Origin: Microvirga terrae
GTDB lineage: Bacteria > Pseudomonadota > Alphaproteobacteria > Rhizobiales > Beijerinckiaceae
Assembly (NCBI RefSeq): GCF_013307435.2
Contig: NZ_CP102845.1
Span: forward strand, 3,594,001-3,658,000
Direction of reading: 5' to 3'
Length of the DNA stretch: 64,000 nt
The notes below the pieces were generated by a model that saw only the letters and a list, made by a program, of their open reading frames with translations, was not told the DNA's origin and searched no databases. A program made the position numbers and the translations under genes. This document shows positions 7,460 to 15,463 of the stretch, piece by piece. Numbering within the stretch: position 1 is the stretch's first letter; every line of letters begins with the position of its first letter.

Positions 7460-9771
7460 CAGCGGAGTCGTTCGGCGCAAGGATACCCAGGTCGGCACCA
7501 TTCCGAGCCGTTTCCGCTCGGGCGCCCGCCCGACGGCCCGGGGGTGGGCCGGATCCGAGCGGGCTGGTCATCGCCGCGGCCCGGACGCGGCTGGGCCGGT
7601 GGGCGCTGCATCTCGCGGAAGGCCCGCTCCTCCCGCGGCACTTCCATCCGCGGGACCGGCCTCGGCTGAACCGTCGGCGCGTCCGGGCGCTCGAACTGGG
7701 GTGCTATGCGCCGCGAAGGACGCTCGCGGTCCGGTCTCTCCATCGTGGCAGGCCGCTCGCGCTCGACAGGCTGACGAGGGCGGTCGGTCCCGCGGTAATG
7801 GCGCTCCTCCGGGGGCGGAAGCCCATCCGCCGGACGAACGGCCGCGGGAGCGCCCTGCTCGGGCCTGATGCGCGGTGCCGGGCGGTCGAGGTCGCCCCAT
7901 CCCGGCCGTTCCCGCTCACTGTCGGGCCGCGGCCGCTCGGGACGAGGCTGGCGCGGCAGGATCTCGCCCCTGTCGGTCCGCGGGTCGCCGGGCCGGGCCG
8001 CATCCCGAACGGGCGCCTCGGGGCGGAGCCGGCGGGGCTCGGGGTCGCGCGCGGCGGGACGCAGGCCGCGCGGCCCGTCCGGGCGCGGCGGCTCGCCCGC
8101 GTCGAACCGCTCCGGACGCAGCCGCTCCCGCGGGACGTCCGCGAGCGGGATCGGGCGCGTGGGAAGACGGACCGGACCGGCGCGTGGCGCCTCTCCGGGG
8201 CGGGCACCCCTGTCCTCGCGTGGTCCCCTGCGATCCACCGAAGCCGGGATCGGCTGGATCGGTGCGGCGAGCCCGGGCTGGCGCGGGACGACCGGCTGCT
8301 CGGGACGCAGGCCTCGACGCGGGCGGGGGCCACCCTCGGCGCCCATGAGGGCACCGAGAACCGGCGGAGCGGCCACGGGAATGGCGACGGGACCCCGCGG
8401 AGTCACCGGTGCGATCGGCTGGTAGAACGACCGCGGCGGGCGGGCCCGCACGGGCACCGGGATCGCCATCGGGATCGGCAGGATTCCGGCCATCACCGGC
8501 GGCGGCGGGGGCTCGCGGATGATGGTCACGAAATCCTCGTCCTCGTCGGGCGGCGGCAGGAGATAGACGGGCACCCGAGGCGGCGGCACATCGCGGATGA
8601 TGGTCACGACCTCGACCACCTCGACCCGCTCCACCTCGGGCAAGGGTGGAGGCAGGTCGTCATAGACCACCTCCTCGAAGGCGGCCGGCGGAGCGTAGGG
8701 TGCGGACAGGCGCGCGAGCCGGCGCCGGCTGTCCGGCGCGTGCGGGCCGTTCGGATAGCGGCGCAGATAGGTCCAGTATGCCTCACGCGTGTTGCTCGCC
8801 AGGGTCCGGCGCCACACGAGGGCTTCGCGGCGGGCGGCCAGAAGCGCGGTCACGCGGCGGGCCAGACGATGATCCGGGTAGCGGCGAAGAAACGCCTGGT
8901 AATCCTGGATCGTGTCGCGCTCGACCGCGATGGCATAGGCCTCCTCGGCGGGCACCTCCTCGATCCGGCGCACCTCGCGCACCAGGGGCGGCGCCGCGGC
9001 TTCCGCCTGCTCGAAGAACACGAAGGAGGCCTGCCCGAGATTGGCCGAATGCCAGGGGATCTGCACGCCGTTCGTCGCCTCGTGCGTGCGAAGCCGCGTG
9101 CGGGCGAAAACCTCGTCGAGCGGCATGCCCGGCTGGCGGATCATCTCGGCCAGCGCGGTCGCATATGGCCCGTAGGGTCCCTGGCCGTCGACGGCGGTGA
9201 TGTTCGGGGCTGAGGAATAGGCCATCAGGAAGCCGGCGGGCGGCTCCATCAGGGCGAGGCCCCTGGCGATCGGTTCGCCCGCGGCGGCGAGCGGGTAATC
9301 CCGCGCCATGTCGGCCACGACGATCCGCGCCTGAGCAGGGCTGCGCTCGAGGGAGCGGACGAGATCGGACAGGCGAAAGCCCTCGATCGGCACGTCCACG
9401 TCGCGCTCGATGCGGGCATCGACGGGGACGAGATAGTTCTCGCCTTCGAGCTGGACCCCGTGGCCGGCAAGATACACCACCACGGTGGAACCGGGCTCCA
9501 GATCCTGGGCCTTGTCGAGGAAGTCGCGAACGAGGCTGCGCAGGTCGTTGGCGCCGAGATCGCGCCCCTGGATCACCTCGAATCCCGCGCTGGTGAGGGT
9601 CTGGGCGACAAGCCCGGCGTCATTGATCGCGGTCGCGAGCGAGCGCCCCGTGTAGGCGCCCTGCCCGATCACCAGGGCAAGGCGATCCTGCGCGAACGCC
9701 GCCGATGCCGGCCCGCCCAAGGCCGCCAGGGTCAAACCGACAATAACGATAGCACGTTTCAGACGAGACAC
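7459..9771 (-). CDS. Secreted caspase-fold (peptidase C14) protein lacking the catalytic cysteine
   Basis: A 770-residue exported protein. The signal peptide spans residues 1-28. A caspase p20-like domain runs from about 29 to 255, with ALVIGQGAY, NDAGLVAQTL and the catalytic His loop YLAGHGVQ (His104). In the nucleophile strand VVADMARDYP, the position of the cysteine in the usual DACRxNP motif is Ala156 (codon at 9304-9306, GCG). Two helical repeats with YxxxLRRYP follow at about 290-345. The rest, about 355-770, is Pro/Arg-rich and probably disordered in the periplasm. Family members with intact Cys are Arg/Lys-specific proteases; this one is predicted to be inactive and may act as a binding protein. 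Confidence 0.9.
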   Translation of the reverse strand: MSRLKRAIVIVGLTLAALGGPASAAFAQDRLALVIGQGAYTGRSLATAINDAGLVAQTLTSAGFEVIQGRDLGANDLRSLVRDFLDKAQDLEPGSTVVVYLAGHGVQLEGENYLVPVDARIERDVDVPIEGFRLSDLVRSLERSPAQARIVVADMARDYPLAAAGEPIARGLALMEPPAGFLMAYSSAPNITAVDGQGPYGPYATALAEMIRQPGMPLDEVFARTRLRTHEATNGVQIPWHSANLGQASFVFFEQAEAAAPPLVREVRRIEEVPAEEAYAIAVERDTIQDYQAFLRRYPDHRLARRVTALLAARREALVWRRTLASNTREAYWTYLRRYPNGPHAPDSRRRLARLSAPYAPPAAFEEVVYDDLPPPLPEVERVEVVEVVTIIRDVPPPRVPVYLLPPPDEDEDFVTIIREPPPPPVMAGILPIPMAIPVPVRARPPRSFYQPIAPVTPRGPVAIPVAAPPVLGALMGAEGGPRPRRGLRPEQPVVPRQPGLAAPIQPIPASVDRRGPREDRGARPGEAPRAGPVRLPTRPIPLADVPRERLRPERFDAGEPPRPDGPRGLRPAARDPEPRRLRPEAPVRDAARPGDPRTDRGEILPRQPRPERPRPDSERERPGWGDLDRPAPRIRPEQGAPAAVRPADGLPPPEERHYRGTDRPRQPVERERPATMERPDRERPSRRIAPQFERPDAPTVQPRPVPRMEVPREERAFREMQRPPAQPRPGRGDDQPARIRPTPGPSGGRPSGNGSEWCRPGYPCAERLR

Positions 9772-9892
9772 GGTTCATTCACCCTTTCACCCGCCGCGCG
9801 GGCCTTTGCGAACAGATAAGGTCAGATCAGTTGAATGGCCCGTGAACAAAGCGGAACGGCAGAATCGGTTTCGAAACGCTATCCTGTCCATT

Positions 9893-9980
9893 GAGGCCGG
9901 GCCAGTCCCGGCGGTCCCGATCGTGTGGAGCGCAGCGTTTTTCCTTAATCGGGATCACCGGCACAGAGCGGTTGATGACG
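9893..9980. repeat. Degenerate paired-hairpin intergenic repeat, copy 3
   Basis: A diverged copy of the recurrent palindrome: the left arm is GGCCGGGCCAGTCCCGGC and the right arm ATCGGGATCACCGGCACAG then GTTGATGACG. The loss of pairing in both arms suggests an old copy. Confidence 0.65.
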
Positions 9981-10015
9981 TGCAGGGTCAGCAAGGGGGC
10001 GGACGTGCTCGATCA

Positions 10016-10222
10016 TTACCGCCGGGTCATGGTCAGGTAGACCACGAAGGCCCCGATCGCGACCGCAAGGCCCACGATCACCATCTGGCGCGTCTCGCCC
10101 GTCAGAGCCGCGTCCCGGTACATCTGGTTGAGCCGCTCGGCCCTTTCGGGATCCCGCGACATGAACAGCCCGATCACGATGCTCAGGGTGGCGAGGCCAA
10201 GAATCCAGTAGGTGGGGCGCAT
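10016..10222 (-). CDS. Small two-helix membrane protein, function unknown
   Basis: A 68-residue protein with two hydrophobic segments, residues 5-22 and about 47-64, joined by a charged stretch (MSRDPERAERLNQMYRD). Both ends carry positive residues. It starts 13 bases after the stop of the enoyl-CoA hydratase gene on the same strand, so translation is probably linked. No named family recognised. Confidence 0.65.
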   Translation of the reverse strand: MRPTYWILGLATLSIVIGLFMSRDPERAERLNQMYRDAALTGETRQMVIVGLAVAIGAFVVYLTMTRR

Positions 10223-10235
10223 CGGGCTGATCTCC

Positions 10236-11027
10236 TTATCGTCCCTCGAACCGGGGTGTCCGCTTCTCGCGGAAGGCCGCGACGCCTTCCATGAAGTCCT
10301 CGCTCGATCCGGCCTCGCTCTGGAGCCTGGCTTCGAGGTCGAGCTGCGTCTCCAGGCTGTTGGCGAGGCTTTCCGCCACCGCCCGCTTGGTGAGGCGGTA
10401 GGCGAGCCCCGGGCCCTCGGCCAACCGCGCCGCGAAGGCCGCCACGTCGACCGCGAAGGACGCGTCGTCGAACACCTTGTAGACGAGGCCCATGCGCCGG
10501 GCCTCCTCGGCCGGAACCGCCTCGGCGCTCAGCATGAGAGCGAGCGCCTGCTTGGGGCCGACGAGGCGCGGCAGGATCCAGGTACCGCCCGCGTCCGGGA
10601 TCAGGCCGATCCGCGCGAAGGCCTCCTGCAGATAGGCCGAGCGTGCCGCCACGACGATGTCGCAGGCGAGCGCGATGTTCATGGAGGCTCCGACCGCCGG
10701 GCCGTTCAGGGCCGCGATGGTGGGCTTCGGGTAGTTGGCGAGCCGGAGCACCAGCGGGTTGTAGTCGCGGGCGAGCGCGGGGCCGAGATCGATGCGGCCC
10801 TGATCGTCGCGCTTCAGGTCGACGGTGAGATCCTGGCCGGAGGAGAAGGCCCGCCCCTCCCCGGTCAGCACCACCACGCGCACGGCCTCGTCCCGCTCGC
10901 ACCGATCCAGCGCATCGCGCAGGTCCGCATGCATGGCGGCGTTGAACGCGTTCATCCTCTCGGGCCGCGCGAGCGTGATCGTCGCGACCGATCCGTCGAC
11001 GGTGCAGCGCAGGGTGGTTGGGCTCAT
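10236..11027 (-). CDS. Enoyl-CoA hydratase/isomerase (PaaG-like)
   Basis: A 263-residue crotonase-fold enzyme. The oxyanion-hole segments are SSGQDL and GPAVGASM. The acidic residue in GLIPDAGGTW is in the position used by PaaG-type isomerases, whereas classical hydratases have Glu pairs. That supports ring-1,2-epoxyphenylacetyl-CoA isomerase or a related acyl-CoA isomerase activity, but no other phenylacetate genes are in the window. Substrate is therefore open. Confidence 0.88.
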   Translation of the reverse strand: MSPTTLRCTVDGSVATITLARPERMNAFNAAMHADLRDALDRCERDEAVRVVVLTGEGRAFSSGQDLTVDLKRDDQGRIDLGPALARDYNPLVLRLANYPKPTIAALNGPAVGASMNIALACDIVVAARSAYLQEAFARIGLIPDAGGTWILPRLVGPKQALALMLSAEAVPAEEARRMGLVYKVFDDASFAVDVAAFAARLAEGPGLAYRLTKRAVAESLANSLETQLDLEARLQSEAGSSEDFMEGVAAFREKRTPRFEGR

Positions 11028-11172
11028 GCATCGGGCTCCTGATCCTCAAGCTAGAACATAGAACGGATCTTGAGGCGGAGAACCCGGAAAAGTCGCGTTC
11101 CGACTAAGGACGATCGGATCGACGGCAGATCGCCGGTGTCCGCCGGACGCGCCCCGATAGCGGCCCCGGCGT

Positions 11173-11280
11173 TCAGAGAAGGATCATGGTGAAAAGGCCG
11201 AAGCAGAAAATGACCGCGAGACCCGCCACAACCAGGGACGTCGGGCCACTCGCCCTCAGGCGGGATCCGCGCTTGATCAT
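11173..11280 (-). CDS. 35-residue single-span membrane peptide
   Basis: A short ORF with a basic start (MIKRGSRLRASG) and one hydrophobic segment of about 20 residues (LVVAGLAVIFCFGLFTMILL). Its ATG overlaps the TGA of the preceding gene as ATGA (11277-11280), which is the usual sign of translational coupling in this window. No homolog recalled; support is position and composition only. Confidence 0.5.
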   Translation of the reverse strand: MIKRGSRLRASGPTSLVVAGLAVIFCFGLFTMILL

Positions 11281-11633
11281 GCCTGCCGATGTCTCAATGC
11301 ACAGACCTCTTCGTTCTTGTGCCGGGCCCTGCGGGGCAGGCTCGTCCAGGGAACGAGATTGAGATTCGCCGGCTCGGTCGTGCCGGTGCCGTCAAGGAAG
11401 TCCGGAACCTCCCCGTTGCGGAAGGCGCTCATCGGCGATCCGCCGCGGCTGAGTTCGTCTTCGCCAGCCACGCAATCATAAAGCCGGGTCTCGGATCGGA
11501 TCTGATACTGCGGCTCGAAACGCCGTGAATCCAGGCATCCGACGATCGTGTAGGGCTGCTTGCAGACGAGATGAGGAAACCGGCGCTCCGTATAGAGCAC
11601 GTGGTCTCCGACGGCGAAATGGTGAGCTCTCAT
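11277..11633 (-). CDS. Small soluble protein, possible KOW/SH3-like, function unknown
   Basis: A 118-residue protein starting at an ATG with AAGGAG nine bases upstream. The N-terminal half, FAVGDHVLYTERRFP then PYTIVGCL and PQYQIRSE, resembles small SH3-like barrel proteins in which a Gly-Asp turn is followed by alternating hydrophobic strands. The C-terminal part is polar and ends basic. The role is unknown. It lies between a CsbD-like gene and a coupled membrane peptide, which suggests a small stress-response group. Confidence 0.65.
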   Translation of the reverse strand: MRAHHFAVGDHVLYTERRFPHLVCKQPYTIVGCLDSRRFEPQYQIRSETRLYDCVAGEDELSRGGSPMSAFRNGEVPDFLDGTGTTEPANLNLVPWTSLPRRARHKNEEVCALRHRQA

Positions 11634-11718
11634 GATGGCAACTCCTTCGTGATGTCCATGCAGGCCGCCATGCATGAACGGGGATTTGCCCCTGCGGTCC
11701 TTCGGCGCGTCGTATCGA

Positions 11719-11931
11719 TCAGAAGCGACGGTCGAGATTCCAGATCTCGACATCCCGGACCGCCACTTCGTGAGGCAGTCCATATTGCTCCTGCACGCGG
11801 GCTATCAGCTGCGCCTTTGTCTTGATCTGCGCGAGATCCGACATGGACAGGCGATCCCATTTGGCTTGGATCTCCCGCATCGGACGCCCGGCGAAGATGG
11901 AACTTCTATGATTATCAGCGACAAACGACAT
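11719..11931 (-). CDS. CsbD-like small stress protein (divergent)
   Basis: A 70-residue protein with the family pattern of CsbD/YjbJ: an early Trp (AKWDRLS), an Asp-Leu helix start (MSDLAQI), then VQEQYGLPHEVAVRDVEIW, matching the QxxYG...A...V..W ending. CsbD proteins are abundant general-stress proteins of unknown mechanism. The similarity is partial, so this is a tentative call. An AT-rich promoter region (11932-12050) lies upstream. Confidence 0.6.
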   Translation of the reverse strand: MSFVADNHRSSIFAGRPMREIQAKWDRLSMSDLAQIKTKAQLIARVQEQYGLPHEVAVRDVEIWNLDRRF

Positions 11932-12056
11932 GAAAATACCTAATCGATACTTTGGTAACGTCCCATTTACCTTAATGTTCCAAAATATTCGTACTAACTC
12001 GTCATGTATTTTTAAGAATTTCTATTGAGAGCTCTTATTCATTTTTCATGTGAATA

Positions 12057-12689
12057 TCATCTCTCAGGAAGCATCCGCCGGACCTCGGCTCTGAGCACCG
12101 GCAGAAGCTCGGCCTCGAACCAGGCATTCGTCTTGAGCCAGCCGTTGTTGCGCCAGGAGGGGTGCGGCAGCGGCAGGGTGCGGGGCTTCTGCGGCTGGCT
12201 GAGGATCTCCCGCCAGCGTCGGACGGTCTGGGTCAGACCGTCCCTGGAGCCATCGCCCAGATGCCAAGCCTGGGCGTACTGGCCGATCAGAAGGACCAGG
12301 TCGAGACCGGGAAGCGCTTCGAAGAGCGGCCGGCGCCATGCTTCGGCGCATTCCCGGCGCGGGCCCAGGTCGCCGCCCTTGGCATCCTGTCCGGGAAAGC
12401 ATGAACCCATGGGCACGATGGCGACCTTGGAGGCGTCGTAGAACGTCGCCCTGTCGACCCCGAGCCAGTCGCGCAGCCGCGTGCCCGACCGGTCGTCGAA
12501 TGGGATGCCGCTCGCATGGGCCCGGGTCCCGGGCGCCTGGCTGGCGATGCACAGACGGGCCGTCGCGCTGCCCTGGATGATCGGCCGCGGCTCGTGCGGC
12601 AGGGCCGTTCCGTAGCGCGGCGCATCGCGGCAGATCCGGCAGGCTCGCAGCTGCCCGGCGAGATCGTCAAATGCTGGAGAGGGATTCAT
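12057..12689 (-). CDS. Uracil-DNA glycosylase family protein with Fe-S cysteines
   Basis: A 210-residue protein of the family 4/5-like uracil-DNA glycosylase group. Four cysteines in the expected spacing (C17, C20, C97, C114) would hold a [4Fe-4S] cluster. The catalytic-region motif SQAPGTRAHASG replaces the common GEAPG form, and the C-terminal HPSWRNN matches motif HPS. It would remove uracil or a related damaged base from DNA. The altered first motif makes exact substrate uncertain. Confidence 0.85.
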   Translation of the reverse strand: MNPSPAFDDLAGQLRACRICRDAPRYGTALPHEPRPIIQGSATARLCIASQAPGTRAHASGIPFDDRSGTRLRDWLGVDRATFYDASKVAIVPMGSCFPGQDAKGGDLGPRRECAEAWRRPLFEALPGLDLVLLIGQYAQAWHLGDGSRDGLTQTVRRWREILSQPQKPRTLPLPHPSWRNNGWLKTNAWFEAELLPVLRAEVRRMLPER

Positions 12690-12792
12690 CCCTGAGACAT
12701 GGGTTTCGCGGCCCGGACTCGTGAGAGCGCAGGCATCGGGCGAAACGTCTCAGCAGGGCCCTGCCGGGGCATCGGAATGTTTCACAGCCAGC

Positions 12793-13296
12793 CTACATGT
12801 TCTCCCGGCGCCAAGCCTGCGGACGCTCGAAATCGCCCTCCCACAGACCGGCGGAGCGGCTGCGGGCGCGGGTTTCCTCGGGCTCGTAATCGCGCCCGTA
12901 GGAGACTGCCCAGCCGCCCTCCACCATGCGGGCGCCGATGTCGCGGCCGTTCACCGTGCAGCGGGCGAGGACGCGCTGGTAGCGGTCCCGTCCGGTGGCG
13001 CGGCAGCGCACGGTCTCGCCCGACACGAGGTCGATCAGCACCCGGCGGGCCGTCTCGCCGCAGGCATAGGAGCGGCCGGCACGGGAGCAGCGCTGCTCCA
13101 TCTCGGGGGCGTCGATGCCCTTGAGGCGGATGCGCGACTCGCCGATGCGGATCGTGTCTCCGTCGGTGACCTGTGCCCTGCCCTCGAGGGAGCGCCCACT
13201 CGGCTTCAGCACGAGCCCAGCCCCGCCGGCGAGCACCAGCGCGACGAGCACGGAGGCGATTCCGCTCGACCTGGAGCGATGACCGGACCGCCTCAC
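12793..13296 (-). CDS. Membrane-anchored thermonuclease (SNase-like)
   Basis: A 167-residue staphylococcal-nuclease-fold protein. A hydrophobic segment near residues 15-30 would anchor or export it. The domain shows VTDGDTIRIG, RLKGIDAPE and the YQRVLARC strand, the standard catalytic Arg/Asp/Glu positions. It starts at a GTG that overlaps the cobT stop as GTGA (13293-13296), so it is translated together with cobT; longer upstream reading would run inside cobT. Expected to cut nucleic acids outside the cytoplasm. Confidence 0.85.
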   Translation of the reverse strand: MRRSGHRSRSSGIASVLVALVLAGGAGLVLKPSGRSLEGRAQVTDGDTIRIGESRIRLKGIDAPEMEQRCSRAGRSYACGETARRVLIDLVSGETVRCRATGRDRYQRVLARCTVNGRDIGARMVEGGWAVSYGRDYEPEETRARSRSAGLWEGDFERPQAWRRENM

Positions 13297-14318
13297 GACA
13301 GACGCTCGGAAACTCCTGCCTGCCCGAAGGTGGCCATGTCCCGGTGCACGGCGGCCGCGGCCTTCACGAGGCCTGCGGCGAGCGCCGCGCCCGATCCCTC
13401 TCCGAGCCTCATGCCGAGCGCCAGAAGCGGAACCTTGCCGAGACGGGTGAGCACGTCCTGGTGCGCTCCCTCGGCGCTGAGATGGCCGGCGATGCAATGA
13501 TCGAGGGTCGACGGATGGATCGCGTGGAGAATGGCGGCTGCCGCCGTCGCCACGTAGCCGTCGAGCACCACCGGGATGCGCTGCAGGCGCGCCGCCAGGA
13601 TGGCCCCCGACATGGCGGCGATCTCGCGCCCGCCGACCCGGCGCAGAACCTCGAGCGGGTCCTTCAGGTGGTCGCCGTGATGGGCCATGGCCGCCTCGAC
13701 GGCCGCGATCTTGCGCTTGAAACCCTCGTCGTCCACGCCCGTGCCGCGCCCGACCCAGTGCTCGGCAGGCCCGCCGTAGAGCGCCGTGTAGATGGCGGCC
13801 GCCACGGTGGTGTTGCCGATGCCCATCTCACCGACGGCAAGAAGGTCCGTGCCGCCCGCAATCGCCTCCATGCCGAACGCCATGGTGGCCACGCAGGCCT
13901 TCTCGTCCATGGCGTCGGCCTCGGTGATGTCGCCCGTCGGCATGTCGATGGCGAGATCGAAGACCTTGAAGCCGAGGCCGTAGGCCGCGCAGATCTGGTT
14001 GATCGCCGCTCCGCCGGCCGCGAAGTTCTCCAGCATCTGGCGATTCACCTCGGACGGAAAGGCCGACACGCCCTTGGCGGTCACCCCGTGGCTCGCCGCG
14101 AACACGCAGACGAGCGGCCGGTCGACGCTGGGCGAAGGCTTGGCCTGCCAGGCCGCGAGCCACTCGGCGATCCGCTCGAGGCGTCCCAGGCTCCCGGCCG
14201 GCTTGGTGAGCTGCCCGTCCCGCTGCCGCACGGCCTCGACGGCCGCTTCGTCCGGACCGGGCATGGTCGTGATCAGGCGGCGGATATCGTCGAAAGGTGA
14301 GGACACGGCATCAGACAT
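13293..14318 (-). CDS. cobT: Nicotinate-nucleotide-dimethylbenzimidazole phosphoribosyltransferase
   Basis: A 341-residue enzyme making alpha-ribazole 5'-phosphate for the lower ligand of cobalamin. Motifs: TKPAGSLGRLE, FAASHGVTAKGVSAFPSEV, GEMGIGNTTVAAA, and the catalytic Glu in GMRLGEGSGAALA. The ATG at 14318 has GGAG upstream; the ATG at 14342 adds a Pro-rich leader without a site. It is divergent from cobS across only 77 bases, so both probably share a control region. No cobalamin riboswitch fits in that gap. Confidence 0.95.
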   Translation of the reverse strand: MSDAVSSPFDDIRRLITTMPGPDEAAVEAVRQRDGQLTKPAGSLGRLERIAEWLAAWQAKPSPSVDRPLVCVFAASHGVTAKGVSAFPSEVNRQMLENFAAGGAAINQICAAYGLGFKVFDLAIDMPTGDITEADAMDEKACVATMAFGMEAIAGGTDLLAVGEMGIGNTTVAAAIYTALYGGPAEHWVGRGTGVDDEGFKRKIAAVEAAMAHHGDHLKDPLEVLRRVGGREIAAMSGAILAARLQRIPVVLDGYVATAAAAILHAIHPSTLDHCIAGHLSAEGAHQDVLTRLGKVPLLALGMRLGEGSGAALAAGLVKAAAAVHRDMATFGQAGVSERLS

Positions 14319-14395
14319 GGAGGGCTCCGGCCCGGGGGGCATTGCAGAACGCGACGAGGCGTGACCTATAACGATCCAGGCACGCGGGGTGAAGC

Positions 14396-15232
14396 ATGTC
14401 GGAGCAATTTGAACAGGGCGAAGCAGCGAACGGGGGCGGCTGGCGGGCGCTCGCGGTCGACTTGGCCCATTGCGTGCGCTTCTATTCCCGCCTTCCGGTC
14501 CCGGCCCTGCCCTGGGAGCAGGACGCCCATGCGCTTCCGAGCTTCCCGCGCCTCGTGCGGGCGATCCCGCTCGCCGGCCTCCTGATCGGCCTCCTGCCGG
14601 CGGCTGTGCTGGGCCTGGCCCTGCTCGCCGGTCTCGGCCCCTGGCTCTCGGCGATGCTCTCGGTGGCCGCCATGGTGACGACCACGGGAGCGCTCCACGA
14701 GGACGGACTGGCCGACCTGGCCGACAGCTGCGGGGGTCCGACCCGCGAGAAACGCCTGGAGATCATGCGGGACAGCCGAATCGGCTCGTTCGGCGCCTCG
14801 GCGCTGTGCCTCAGCCTGGCCCTGCGAATCGGCGCCCTCGCCGCCCTCGCGTCCCGGGCCGACGGCGGGGCCGCCATGGCGGCGGTTCTCATCGTCGCCT
14901 CGTTGTCGCGGACCGCGGGCCTGATGCCCATCGTGTTCCTTCCACCGGCTCGCCTGGACGGCCTGTCCCGGGCGGTCGGGCAGCCGGCGCGGGAGACGTT
15001 CTGGCTCGCGGCCGGAATCGCCGGCGTGATCGCCGTTGGCCTGGGGGCGCTCGCGGGCCTGCCACCCGTCGGCATCGCCCTCATGCTGGTTCTCTCGGGG
15101 GTGTCGGGCCTCGCGCTCACCCGCTTCGCATCGCGGCATCTCGGCGGACAGACGGGGGATGTGGCGGGCGCCGCCCAGCAGGCCGCGGAGATCGCTGCGC
15201 TGATCGGCCTCTTGACCGCTCTCCGGCCATGA
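14396..15232 (+). CDS. cobS: Adenosylcobinamide-GDP ribazoletransferase (cobalamin synthase)
   Basis: A 278-residue integral membrane enzyme joining adenosylcobinamide-GDP and alpha-ribazole in the last steps of vitamin B12 assembly. It has several hydrophobic helices and the Mg2+-binding motif HEDGLADLADS. It uses the product of the divergent cobT gene. A DUF1289 gene begins 15 bases after its stop. Confidence 0.94.
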   Translation: MSEQFEQGEAANGGGWRALAVDLAHCVRFYSRLPVPALPWEQDAHALPSFPRLVRAIPLAGLLIGLLPAAVLGLALLAGLGPWLSAMLSVAAMVTTTGALHEDGLADLADSCGGPTREKRLEIMRDSRIGSFGASALCLSLALRIGALAALASRADGGAAMAAVLIVASLSRTAGLMPIVFLPPARLDGLSRAVGQPARETFWLAAGIAGVIAVGLGALAGLPPVGIALMLVLSGVSGLALTRFASRHLGGQTGDVAGAAQQAAEIAALIGLLTALRP

Positions 15233-15247
15233 CGACATGAAGGTGTG

Positions 15248-15463
15248 ATGACCCGCGTTTCCAGCCCCTGCATCCGCGTCTGCATGATCGATCCCGAAAC
15301 GGGCCTGTGCGAGGGCTGCGGCCGCACGCGGGACGAGATTGCGAGCTGGTATCGCATCCCCGAAGAGGAGCGCCAGAAGATCATGGCGGCGCTGCCGGAC
15401 CGGATGCGCGAGGCCTTCGCGGTCGAGTCGCCCTTCGCGCCCCAATCCGACAAGGCTCAGTGA
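15248..15463 (+). CDS. DUF1289 family protein (small, Cys-rich)
   Basis: A 71-residue protein with the DUF1289 pattern SPCIRVCMIDPETGLCEGCGRT: four cysteines that could bind a metal or Fe-S centre, then W-Y-RIPEEER. Biochemical role unknown. ATG at 15248 was preferred over the in-frame GTG at 15245. Its stop overlaps the next start by one base (TGATG at 15461-15465), so it is coupled to the protease gene. Confidence 0.85.
   Translation: MTRVSSPCIRVCMIDPETGLCEGCGRTRDEIASWYRIPEEERQKIMAALPDRMREAFAVESPFAPQSDKAQ

Noticed and set aside
10016..10222. The 68-residue membrane protein as a toxin of a type I system
   Set aside because: It has two helices with a charged linker and a linked upstream enzyme gene, and no antisense RNA or antitoxin gene was visible.
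14319..14395. Possible cobalamin riboswitch between cobT and cobS
   Set aside because: The gap is only 77 bases and lacks the B12-box and the long folded leader such a riboswitch needs.
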